Of a stretch of 17,069 nucleotides of DNA, positions 8,487-14,741 are shown one piece after another. The DNA lies in contig SVMQ01000022.1 of NCBI GenBank assembly GCA_015067375.1, forward strand, positions 1 to 17,069, in the 5' to 3' direction. Positions within the stretch are counted from its first letter, which is position 1, and the number at the start of each line of letters is the position of its first letter. Below the pieces are notes generated by a model that was not told the DNA's origin, searched no databases, and saw nothing but the letters and a program-made list of their open reading frames with translations. Source of the stretch: Oscillospiraceae bacterium. GTDB lineage: Bacteria > Bacillota > Clostridia > Oscillospirales > Ruminococcaceae. Position numbers and translations under genes: made by a program.

Positions 8487-8515
8487 ATTATATCACACTG
8501 TTATTTTCTTGTCAA
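8487..8515 (-). promoter_or_regulatory. SigA promoter of the chemotaxis receptor
   Basis: On the minus strand TTGACA (8515-8510) and TATAAT (8492-8487) are 17 nt apart, a perfect match. The leader to the ATG is about 65 nt and contains an imperfect inverted repeat (GTAG...CTAC near 8465-8480), too short for a riboswitch. Between this promoter and the next one (8698) only a 6-bp inverted repeat, AACCGC (8556-8561) with GCGGTT (8570-8575), is visible, and no gene. Confidence 0.82.
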
Positions 8516-8697
8516 GTATAAGACATTTTTATCACATAGTTGCTTTGTTCTCACAAACCGCATTACTAAGCGGTTCGTAGGATGCCATGCATAAAATGTC
8601 AAAAAACACATAGTTTTTTTGTCTATTTTTACATTTATAACAACATATCTATATCTCATATTTTGCAGATATATTATCTCCAAACAGACAATATTCC

Positions 8698-8726
8698 TTG
8701 ACGCCATCACTGAAAGATGCTATAAT
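8698..8726 (+). promoter_or_regulatory. SigA promoter of the putative lipoprotein gene
   Basis: TTGACG (8698-8703) and TATAAT (8721-8726) are separated by 17 nt, with one mismatch in the -35. The start codon follows about 50 nt after the expected transcription start. Confidence 0.75.
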
Positions 8727-8767
8727 AAACTAAAAAACCGAACGCCTTATAATAACGATATCGCCAC

Positions 8768-8774
8768 AAAGGAG
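8768..8774 (+). promoter_or_regulatory. Ribosome binding site deciding the lipoprotein start
   Basis: AAAGGAG ends 1 nt before an in-frame ATG at 8776 but 7 nt before the ATG at 8782. Only the second spacing suits initiation. Confidence 0.75.
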
Positions 8775-8781
8775 TATGACC

Positions 8782-9522
8782 ATGAAAAGAAATACGTTAT
8801 CTCTGCTGACAGCCGCAGCCATAATATTATCTACCGCCTGCACTGCTTCTGACAACGACGCCGGCTCCTCTGAAATTCAGTCCACCGCATCTCAGACAGA
8901 AAGCTCCGATAAAGGCGAGAGCATTGCAACAACTTCATCCACCGCTGATATAGCAGAAACTGCTGAGCCTGAGCTTCCCGAGATCTGGAATCCCACCATA
9001 GACCAGCGTCAGGAGCTAAAGGAAAACGGATATCTGTGTGCAGTCGCATACATAGGTGCTGTTGAGCCGACTATGACGAGTGAGCAATGCATCGATATCT
9101 TCTATAGCAGTCGGTACAGCGATGACTTCCCCACCATCACTGCTATACCGAAAGAAAACTGCATAGATGACAGCAGCGGCTATGAGCTTTATCTTGTTAT
9201 CCCGACAGACGAAAACGCGACAGTATCAATAAACGAATGGATGCTTACAGAGGAAAATGAATACACAGGCGAAACAGGCAAGGTATACTACCGCAGCGAA
9301 GCGGGCGCTCCTGTGCTTATCAGGTGCAACGTAAGCGACATCATGCCTAACGTGTCTGTAAATATCGTGGACAATAGCGGAAATTCAGTGCAATGGCTCC
9401 CCTCCCTCAGCCTTAAGGACGGAAGCGTAAGCCGTTACGGAGTTGAGGACAAGGTCTGTGATGTCACACATTATATTTATAATGAGACTTTTGAATGTTA
9501 TCAGATGGAAAACACACAGTAA
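8782..9522 (+). CDS. Secreted, probably lipid-anchored protein of unknown function
   Basis: 246 aa from ATG 8782, preferred over the ATG at 8776 because of the Shine-Dalgarno spacing. The N-terminus is a lipoprotein-like signal: MKRN, a hydrophobic stretch (~5-17) and Cys20 in LSTACTAS. The lipobox is imperfect because Ser rather than Leu is at -3. A Ser/Thr/Glu-rich disordered linker (~21-65) follows. The remaining ~180 residues (IWNPTIDQRQELKENGYLCAV onward) look like a compact beta-rich domain that I do not recognise, with several cysteines. It stands alone with its own promoter and a shared terminator. A cell-surface or spore-associated role is possible, since the convergent neighbour is spoIIID, but nothing shows it. 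Confidence 0.85.
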   Translation: MKRNTLSLLTAAAIILSTACTASDNDAGSSEIQSTASQTESSDKGESIATTSSTADIAETAEPELPEIWNPTIDQRQELKENGYLCAVAYIGAVEPTMTSEQCIDIFYSSRYSDDFPTITAIPKENCIDDSSGYELYLVIPTDENATVSINEWMLTEENEYTGETGKVYYRSEAGAPVLIRCNVSDIMPNVSVNIVDNSGNSVQWLPSLSLKDGSVSRYGVEDKVCDVTHYIYNETFECYQMENTQ

Positions 9523-9568
9523 TATGCTAGCATTCAGCGCTCCGGCGTTACAATTGTTTATAAAGAGA

Positions 9569-9598
9569 AAAGCTGTCTAGTTTACACTAAACAGCTTT
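9569..9598. terminator. Bidirectional terminator between the lipoprotein gene and spoIIID
   Basis: AAAGCTGT (9569-9576) pairs with ACAGCTTT (9591-9598); inside, TAGT pairs with ACTA around a TTAC loop. T-rich bases follow on both strands (CTGTATTATCTT on plus, TCTCTTTAT on minus). It lies between two convergent genes. Confidence 0.72.
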
Positions 9599-9618
9599 CT
9601 GTATTATCTTGCATTTTG

Positions 9619-9915
9619 TTATGTACAACGCTTGTTCTTCCTTGTGGAGATAGCCGCGTACTTTTCCTTGGTCGCCTGACCGCCACGCAGATGTCGCTCC
9701 TGCTTATTACGATCCAAAACCTGTTTCACTTCGTCGTGAAGCTGTCTGTTGACCTGCTCAAGCTTTGCTGTAATATCCTGATGCACTGTACTTTTGCTTA
9801 TTCCGAATCTTTTAGCAGCACTGCGCACCGTGGCGTTGTTTTCAACTATATAATGTCCGAGTATGACACATCTTTCCTGCTCTGAATCCTCAAGTGATAC
9901 CGATCTGCCTTTCAA
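9619..9915 (-). CDS. spoIIID: Stage III sporulation transcriptional regulator SpoIIID
   Basis: 98 aa, near the ~93 aa of Bacillus SpoIIID. Matching features are GHYIVENNATVRSAAKRFG (~20-38), a helix-turn-helix GISKSTVHQDIT (~38-49), EVKQVLD (62-68) and the family signature RHLRGGQATKEKY (74-86). SpoIIID is a DNA-binding activator and repressor in the mother cell, acting between SigE and SigK. The start is TTG at 9913-9915: no in-frame ATG or GTG exists between it and the upstream stop, and GGGGGT lies 9 nt upstream (9925-9930). The basic C-terminus contributes to DNA binding in Bacillus. The gene implies a spore-forming or spore-lineage host. Confidence 0.93.
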   Translation of the reverse strand: MKGRSVSLEDSEQERCVILGHYIVENNATVRSAAKRFGISKSTVHQDITAKLEQVNRQLHDEVKQVLDRNKQERHLRGGQATKEKYAAISTRKNKRCT

Positions 9916-9966
9916 TCTGTCTGCACCCCCAATATTGTTGCTGTTTGGACTTTTCCTTTTTTCACA

Positions 9967-9995
9967 TACTTATGCTGCTATCTCCAAAAATATGA
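9967..9995 (-). promoter_or_regulatory. Candidate SigE-type promoter of spoIIID
   Basis: On the minus strand TCATATT (9995-9989) fits the SigE -35 pattern KMATATT fully. CATAAGTA (9974-9967), 14 nt downstream, shares the CATA half of the SigE -10 (CATACAnT). The TTG start is about 50 nt further on. In Bacillus, spoIIID is a SigE target, which supports the reading, but the -10 is only half matched. No good SigA promoter is visible here. Confidence 0.5.
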
Positions 9996-10063
9996 GAAGT
10001 GGCTTTATTATTGCGCTTCTGTAAAATTCAATATAAAAAACTTGGATTTTTTTAAAAAAATGC

Positions 10064-10092
10064 TTGACAAACGAATTATGTTATGATATAAT
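10064..10092 (+). promoter_or_regulatory. SigA promoter of the tRNA-Arg gene
   Basis: TTGACA (10064-10069), 17 nt, TATAAT (10087-10092): a perfect match. The mature tRNA begins 25 nt downstream of the -10. Confidence 0.88.
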
Positions 10093-10117
10093 ATATGAGT
10101 GCTAAAGAGCATGACAC

Positions 10118-10194
10118 GCGCCAGTAGCTCAGCTGGATAGAGTACTTGGCTACGAACCAAGGGGTCAGGGGTTCGAATCCCTTCTGGCGTGCCA
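10118..10194 (+). tRNA. tRNA-Arg, anticodon ACG
   Basis: 77 nt including an encoded CCA. The acceptor stem is GCGCCAG with CTGGCGT. The D arm is GCTC/GAGT. The anticodon stem CTTGG/CCAAG holds loop CTACGAA, with anticodon ACG at 10152-10154 (A34 presumably edited to inosine, reading CGU, CGC and CGA). The T arm is AGGGG TTCGAAT CCCTT. The first acceptor pair is G1-U72 and the D stem ends in G10-U25, both wobble pairs; the discriminator is G73. Confidence 0.96.
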
Positions 10195-10197
10195 AAG

Positions 10198-10227
10198 GAG
10201 TCATCGTATGATGGCTCTTTTTATTTT
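10198..10227 (+). terminator. Terminator of the tRNA-Arg transcript
   Basis: GAGTCATC (10198-10205) pairs with GATGGCTC (10210-10217), including one G-T pair, around a GTAT loop, followed by TTTTTATTTT. It starts 4 nt after the tRNA CCA end. Confidence 0.88.
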
Positions 10228-10240
10228 GCACTAATACAAC

Positions 10241-10276
10241 AAAATCGGCTGTAGCTTTTCAGTTACAGCCGATTTT
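10241..10276 (-). terminator. Terminator of the LRR/zinc-ribbon operon
   Basis: A perfect 13-bp stem, AAAATCGGCTGTA (10241-10253) with TACAGCCGATTTT (10264-10276), around a 10-nt loop. It follows the zinc-ribbon gene stop by 43 nt on the minus strand, and T-rich bases flank both sides, so it could also back up the tRNA terminator. The arm shares TACAGCCGAT with the terminator at 6440-6472. Confidence 0.78.
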
Positions 10277-10319
10277 ATTTATGTTGAGCAAACCGCTTAT
10301 CACATTCTTAGAGTCGTTA

Positions 10320-11225
10320 TTAAATATCCTTTTTATGTCCGCATTTACTGCAGAATTTGTTGTAATTCTGTGTGCCGCAATTTGTACAGAACCAGAATTC
10401 CTGCTTTTTCTTACCACATTCCTCGCAGAAATCGCCCATATTTCTGCTTGCACCGCAGTTTTCACACTCCCAAGTATCAGCAGGAGCAGGAGTTGCTACG
10501 GGAGCAGGAGTTGCCACAGGAACAGGAGTTGTTGAAACATTCTCGTTCATAGACTTTTTCAGCATAATATAAGCACCGAAAATTGTACTTGCTAATGTAA
10601 TAAGTATTGCACAGATTGCAAAAACCTTTATCATTACGGCATTCACACCAAAGTATCCTTTGCAAAGATATATAATAGGCATTATAAGGAGTACGCACGA
10701 GGATACACTTACAATCTTCTGAACTTTTTTATCTCTTAATTTAGGTGCCAGTAGATTTACAGCGATAGCGGAACAAGCAATATTTATCGGAACTGCTATT
10801 GAAGCATCATCTCTAAACATTAATGTAAGCAAAACAAGTATCATTGCACTTACTGATGCTGTAATTTTAGTAATGAATAAAGCATTATCTGTTTCCACTA
10901 AAATTTGACCGATATTTATGCCAAGCAGCAAAACAGAAAAGACCAAACTAATAATGTAACCATACTCAAAAAAAGAAACAAACGGAATTATAAATAATCC
11001 CAACGCACACAAAAATGCTATTGCACTCAGTACAATGCACAATACCCTTGTTTTTCTATTTTTTGACGGAAGAAAGCATAAAACCGATAACAAAGCTAAC
11101 ACACAAGTAAATAAAACAGACGGCACACCAATATGGCTTGCACCAATAATAACACCGATCATTGCACATAAAGCATATATTGATACAACAACGATAGTTG
11201 ATATTGAAATGACTTTTTTATTCAT
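10320..11225 (-). CDS. Multi-pass membrane protein with two C-terminal zinc ribbons
   Basis: 301 aa from ATG 11225, chosen because GAGGT lies just upstream; a longer frame to 11273 would overlap the previous gene and lacks a ribosome site. About eight hydrophobic helices fill residues ~4-222. A Pro/Ala/Val/Thr linker (~233-250, PVATPAPVATPAPA) then leads to two short zinc ribbons: C254/C257/C267/C270 and C280/C283/C292/C295, each CxxC, 8-9 residues, CxxC. This zinc_ribbon_2/DZR-like tail on a membrane protein is common in Firmicutes but has no assigned function. It lies 20 nt downstream of the BspA-type LRR gene, in one transcription unit under the XRE-side promoter. The linker is encoded by 18-nt DNA repeats. 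Confidence 0.88.
   Translation of the reverse strand: MNKKVISISTIVVVSIYALCAMIGVIIGASHIGVPSVLFTCVLALLSVLCFLPSKNRKTRVLCIVLSAIAFLCALGLFIIPFVSFFEYGYIISLVFSVLLLGINIGQILVETDNALFITKITASVSAMILVLLTLMFRDDASIAVPINIACSAIAVNLLAPKLRDKKVQKIVSVSSCVLLIMPIIYLCKGYFGVNAVMIKVFAICAILITLASTIFGAYIMLKKSMNENVSTTPVPVATPAPVATPAPADTWECENCGASRNMGDFCEECGKKKQEFWFCTNCGTQNYNKFCSKCGHKKDI
10483..10536 (-). repeat. Three 18-nt tandem repeats encoding the Pro/Ala/Thr linker
   Basis: Three consecutive 18-nt units (10483-10500, 10501-10518, 10519-10536) share GGAgCAGGAGTTGcyaCr on the plus strand; the third has diverged. They encode the VATPAP-type linker between the membrane part and the zinc ribbons. Copy number may vary between strains by slippage. 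Confidence 0.75.
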
Positions 11226-11245
11226 TCTTATTACCTCTTTTCCTA

Positions 11246-12256
11246 TTATCGACGTCTTATCGCAAACATCCACGCAGATGATTCCGCGTTAGCTAAAAAA
11301 GACTTCTCTACTTCCAGATCACTTGGAATGCTTACCAATGTGAGATTGTCACAACCCGTAAATGCTTCGCTTGAAAGATATGTTACACTGTCAGGGATAT
11401 ATACAGATGTAAGCGAGGTACACTCGGCAAATGCAAACATACCGATCTCTTTAATGCTGTTAGAAATACTTACATCGGTAAGTGATGTACAGCCAATAAA
11501 TGCGCCGCCTGCAAAACCACCGCCAAGCGTCGTTACGCTGTCAGGGATAGTTATTGATGTAAGCGAGGTACATTCCGCAAATGCACTCGATCCTATCGAC
11601 ATTACGCCATTTGGGATATTTATCGTTTCCAATGAAGCACAGCCGCAAAATGTGCCATCTTTTATCTCGGTAATGCCATCAGGAATATCAACAGAGTTCA
11701 GAGAAGTGCAGCCATAAAATGCGCTCGATCCGATTGATATTACGCTGTCAGGAATTTCAACATCTCTCAAAGAAGCGCAAGCTTCAAATGCATTATTTGA
11801 TATATGGGTCACACCATCAGGGATCTCAATAGATTCCAATGAAGTGCAGCCCGAAAAACCACCAAAGCTATACCTATCATCAAGACTATCAGGCATAGAA
11901 ATTTTTCTCAATGATGTACAACCGATAAAAGCATTTGAATCTATAGCGGTTACATTATCAGGTATATTGATCGTTTCCAACGATGTACAGTCTTGAAACG
12001 CATACCACGAAATATATGTAACAGGAACGCCGTCAATATGTTCAAGAATAGATGCGTCTACTATTCCCTCTTCATAACCACACACACTACCACCAACCGA
12101 ATATTCAACGCCATCAATAGTAACATAGCCGTTTGCAGGACTGAATAAAACACATATTATACCCAACACGACCGTAAGCACCACTGTAACTATCGCCAGA
12201 AACATATTCCTTTTACCGATAGCTTTGTTTTTCTGATTTTTAACTTTATTCTCCAT
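11246..12256 (-). CDS. BspA-type leucine-rich-repeat membrane-anchored surface protein
   Basis: 336 aa from ATG 12256, chosen because AGGAG lies 7 nt upstream; the in-frame ATG at 12271 has that site inside its own codons. A basic N-terminus and one hydrophobic helix (~18-39) give a signal anchor with the rest outside. After ~40 residues come about ten repeats of ~23 residues (~81-315) with pattern I..SAF.GCTSL..I.IPDSV..I, the BspA/TpLRR (LRR_5) type. One repeat carries a 4-residue insertion (GGGFAGGAF). There is no dockerin, sortase signal or second domain. Related proteins act in adhesion or surface recognition, but the partner here is unknown. The zinc-ribbon membrane gene follows 20 nt downstream, and an XRE regulator diverges upstream. 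Confidence 0.92.
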   Translation of the reverse strand: MENKVKNQKNKAIGKRNMFLAIVTVVLTVVLGIICVLFSPANGYVTIDGVEYSVGGSVCGYEEGIVDASILEHIDGVPVTYISWYAFQDCTSLETINIPDNVTAIDSNAFIGCTSLRKISMPDSLDDRYSFGGFSGCTSLESIEIPDGVTHISNNAFEACASLRDVEIPDSVISIGSSAFYGCTSLNSVDIPDGITEIKDGTFCGCASLETINIPNGVMSIGSSAFAECTSLTSITIPDSVTTLGGGFAGGAFIGCTSLTDVSISNSIKEIGMFAFAECTSLTSVYIPDSVTYLSSEAFTGCDNLTLVSIPSDLEVEKSFLANAESSAWMFAIRRR

Positions 12257-12304
12257 AATATCTCTCCTCATATTAAATTCGACATAATTCCCTATGCCCT
12301 ACAC

Positions 12305-12333
12305 ATTATATCACTTGCTGATATAAAAGTCAA
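12305..12333 (-). promoter_or_regulatory. SigA promoter of the LRR/zinc-ribbon operon
   Basis: On the minus strand TTGACT (12333-12328) and TATAAT (12310-12305) are 17 nt apart. The -35 box is one arm of the inverted repeat at 12326-12348, so a protein bound there would block this promoter. Confidence 0.8.
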
Positions 12334-12348
12334 GCAACGATTGACTTT
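12326..12348. promoter_or_regulatory. Candidate operator for the divergent XRE regulator
   Basis: A perfect 8-bp inverted repeat, AAAGTCAA (12326-12333) and TTGACTTT (12341-12348), with a 7-nt spacer. It covers the -35 of the minus-strand operon and lies just upstream of the XRE promoter. XRE regulators commonly bind such dyads beside their own gene. Confidence 0.55.
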
Positions 12349-12354
12349 GGTACA

Positions 12355-12383
12355 TTTATAATAATACTGTTATTTGGTATAAT
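12355..12383 (+). promoter_or_regulatory. Extended -10 promoter of the XRE regulator
   Basis: TATAAT (12378-12383) is preceded by TGG, making an extended -10 (TGnTATAAT). The -35 at 17 nt is poor (TTTATA, 12355-12360), which an extended -10 can compensate. The ATG follows 17 nt after the -10, giving a very short leader. Confidence 0.6.
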
Positions 12384-12399
12384 TATTCGAGGTGATATT

Positions 12400-12720
12400 A
12401 TGGTATACGGACTTTACGAAAAGATCAAAAATCTGCGTGTTCATTCGGGAATGAGTCAGGTACAGCTTGCCGAAAGGCTCGGCATTACCAAAAGTGCCGT
12501 CAACGCGTGGGAATCAGGTACAAATTCACCCTCGCTGTCATATATCATCAAGCTCGCGCAGGTGTTTGGCGTAAGCACGGATTATTTACTCGGCGTCAAC
12601 GAGCGCTTGACCGTAGATATCACCAACCTTGACGAGCTGCAAAAGCAGGCAGTTACGCTTATGATTAAGCTGTTTGAGAGAGATAACGAAGCGCTTGCTG
12701 CCAAAAACAAAGCACCTTGA
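12400..12720 (+). CDS. XRE-family transcriptional regulator
   Basis: 106 aa, start supported by GAGGTGAT just upstream. Residues ~6-65 form a Cro/C1-type helix-turn-helix: MSQVQLAERLGITKSAVNAWESG, then SPSLSYIIKLAQVFGVSTDYLLG. A short helical tail (~75-101) probably dimerises. It has no peptidase or sensor domain, so it resembles small single-domain XRE repressors of Firmicutes. It is divergent from the LRR/zinc-ribbon operon with a dyad between them, which suggests it controls that operon and possibly itself. A phage or conjugative origin is not supported, since no mobile gene is nearby. Its stop codon is part of the terminator stem. Confidence 0.93.
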   Translation: MVYGLYEKIKNLRVHSGMSQVQLAERLGITKSAVNAWESGTNSPSLSYIIKLAQVFGVSTDYLLGVNERLTVDITNLDELQKQAVTLMIKLFERDNEALAAKNKAP

Positions 12721-12741
12721 TTTCAGTCAAGGTGCTTTGTT
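12706..12741 (+). terminator. Terminator overlapping the XRE regulator 3' end
   Basis: A perfect 15-bp stem (12706-12720 with 12727-12741) around the loop TTTCAG. The upstream arm contains the last codons and the TGA stop. The following tract is only moderately T-rich, so termination strength is uncertain. Confidence 0.7.
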
Positions 12742-12826
12742 AAGTAGAATCATGCATAACAGTCAGAGCCTGATCCACGATCAAGGCGTCAATACGTTTT
12801 GCTTTTACAAAACGAGAGCTGATGTG

Positions 12827-12906
12827 AAAAGACCACCTGCCAAAATGATATCCACCACCAAAGTCAGACACTTTGGAAGTGCATATCAAAAGCAAGTGGT
12901 CTTTTT
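12827..12906 (-). terminator. Long nested hairpin downstream of the ABC exporter operon
   Basis: Outer arms AAAAGACCAC (12827-12836) and GTGGTCTTTT (12896-12905), middle arms TGATAT (12846-12851) and ATATCA (12883-12888), and inner arms CCAAAGT (12858-12864) and ACTTTGG (12870-12876) nest to one rod of about 80 nt. It starts right after the exporter stop at 12909. In minus-strand RNA two extra positions become G-U pairs that are A-C mismatches on plus, so the minus strand is the likely functional one. A smaller hairpin, CGTTTTG/CAAAACG, lies at 12795-12814. No gene is visible in 12742-12908. Confidence 0.55.
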
Positions 12907-12908
12907 AA

Positions 12909-14741
12909 TCATGCATATATCGAAACACAGTATTTCTCTGCCTGAACGTTCCACATCTCAGCATAAGTACTGCCGTTTGCAAGTAACTCGTTATGAGTTC
13001 CGCTTTCTGCTATACTGCCGTTTTCAAGCAGGATTATTCGGTCTGCGTCCTTTGTAGTGGAAAGGCGGTGCGAAATAAGGATAACTGCCTGATTTTCCGC
13101 GTTGTCAAGCATACTCTTGTTCAAACGGTATTCCGCGATAGGATCGAGCGCTGAGCTTGGCTCATCAAGGATGGCGACGGGAATATCGCGCATGAACATT
13201 CGCGCGATAGCCGCCTTTTGTGCCTCGCCGCCAGAAAGCATCGTTCCCTCCTCGGAAAACTCCTTGGTAAGCTCGGTATCGATGCCCTTCTCGAGCGCTT
13301 TCAGCTTGCCGCTGAGATCCGCCCTTTTCAGAGCCTCGACTATCCTGCCGCTGTCATTTGCCGTGACGAAATCCGTCTTGACGTTTTCAGCGAGAGTTGC
13401 TCCGTATATCTGAAAATCCTGGAACACAGCGCCTATCTTCTCACGATAAGCCTTTGTGTTGAGCTTTCGGATATCCACTCCGCCAAAAAGTATTTCGCCC
13501 TCTGTCACGTCATAAAGGCGCATGATGAGCTTGATGAGCGTTGATTTTCCTGCTCCGTTTTCTCCCACAAGTGCAAGCTTCTCGCCCTTGCGTATCGTCA
13601 TGCTTACGTTTTTGAGAACGTACTTTTCAGTATCCTTATATCTGAAGCTTACATTTCTTAGTTCGAGCGTGCAGTCGTCCTCGGGAACAGGCACCTCGCC
13701 ATTATAGCCCTCGATGTTTATCTCATACTCCATAAAGCGACGGAATTTCTCTGCATACTGTCCCACATTCTGAAAATCCACCAGAGCATAGTTCATCTGG
13801 TCAAGGTGGCTCTTGATGCTGTTTGTCGCGTTTTTCAGAGACGCGACCTCGCCAAGCTGAATGGTCTTTTTCTCGATGGCAAGATACGCGAGATAGACAG
13901 GCACCGCATAAAACTGGCACAGGGTAAACACCGTTATCCAGTTGATAAGAGTTGGTACGATTATCTTCAAGCTGTAGCCCAGCGCCATCTTACGCTCCTC
14001 AGCGATAGCCTCGTCATACTGTTCCATAAGCGCTTCTTCGATGCCTGTGAGCTTGATCTCCTTGGCGTATTCAGGCTGGTAGAATACACGCTTTGAATAG
14101 TCTGCCTTTCTGCCGATGCGCTGTTTTTCGAGGTTGTATTCATACTCCAGTCTTGTGATGATGAAACGCGTGATTATGTTCACGATAAAACCAACTATAG
14201 GAAAGATAGCTACGACTGGGTTTATCGTGATGATCATTGTTCCCGAAATGACCATAGCGACCACTGTGGAGAGAATGCTTGCGGCGCTCATGATAGTCTT
14301 TTTGCACATCTCCTCGGACTGTGAAGCGGCGATAACGAAATCGTCATAGTATTCGGGGATATCGTAGCATCTCAGATCCATCAGCTGTGCTTTTGCCATA
14401 AGCTCGCGCTGTATCTTGCCCTCAAAGCCTATCATCTTAGTCCAGAAGTAGTTTTCCAGCACACGGAATATTATCATCCTCACAACGTGCAGTGCCAGCA
14501 TGATCGCAAGCACCTTTACTACGCTCATTATATCTGCGGTAGTAGTGAATATGTTGATGATCTCCATAAGAAGAAAGGTATCCATAAACGCGCCGATACC
14601 CCTGAAAACACACTGGCTGACGATATAGGAAAGCGGCAGCTTCTTATCGTGACGGAGAGCGTATTTTATTACATACAGGACGTTTGAAATTAGCCTTGAC
14701 ATTTTGATCTTGTCTTTTTTCTTTTCGCTTTTAACACTCAT
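12909..14741 (-). CDS. ABC exporter half-transporter (membrane plus ATPase), second subunit
   Basis: 610 aa. The start at 14741 is chosen because GGAGGTGA lies 5-6 nt upstream and the ATG overlaps the previous stop as ATGA, implying translational coupling; a longer frame to 14786 lacks a site. Residues ~35-310 form a type IV exporter membrane domain of about six helices. The ATPase has Walker A GENGAGKST (393-401), Q-loop Gln441, signature LSGGE (503-507), Walker B AILDE (523-527), a SALD D-loop and switch His558, all intact. The signature has Glu instead of the usual Gln (LSGGQ). It probably pairs with the upstream subunit as a heterodimer exporting a peptide, lipid or drug. There is no C39 peptidase domain, and no substrate gene is visible. 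Confidence 0.95.
   Translation of the reverse strand: MSVKSEKKKDKIKMSRLISNVLYVIKYALRHDKKLPLSYIVSQCVFRGIGAFMDTFLLMEIINIFTTTADIMSVVKVLAIMLALHVVRMIIFRVLENYFWTKMIGFEGKIQRELMAKAQLMDLRCYDIPEYYDDFVIAASQSEEMCKKTIMSAASILSTVVAMVISGTMIITINPVVAIFPIVGFIVNIITRFIITRLEYEYNLEKQRIGRKADYSKRVFYQPEYAKEIKLTGIEEALMEQYDEAIAEERKMALGYSLKIIVPTLINWITVFTLCQFYAVPVYLAYLAIEKKTIQLGEVASLKNATNSIKSHLDQMNYALVDFQNVGQYAEKFRRFMEYEINIEGYNGEVPVPEDDCTLELRNVSFRYKDTEKYVLKNVSMTIRKGEKLALVGENGAGKSTLIKLIMRLYDVTEGEILFGGVDIRKLNTKAYREKIGAVFQDFQIYGATLAENVKTDFVTANDSGRIVEALKRADLSGKLKALEKGIDTELTKEFSEEGTMLSGGEAQKAAIARMFMRDIPVAILDEPSSALDPIAEYRLNKSMLDNAENQAVILISHRLSTTKDADRIILLENGSIAESGTHNELLANGSTYAEMWNVQAEKYCVSIYA

Noticed and set aside
10118..10194. 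tRNA-Arg as an integration site for a mobile island containing the LRR and XRE genes
   Set aside because: No integrase, no repeated tRNA 3' end and no other mobile gene in the window; the XRE protein alone is not enough.
11246..12256. Periodic DNA in the LRR gene as a CRISPR array or satellite repeat
   Set aside because: The ~69-nt periodicity is explained by 23-residue protein repeats with diverged codons; there are no identical repeats with unique spacers.
12341..12362. TTGACT with TATAAT as an XRE promoter
   Set aside because: The spacing is only 10 nt, too short for RNA polymerase; the extended -10 at 12375-12383 is the better choice.
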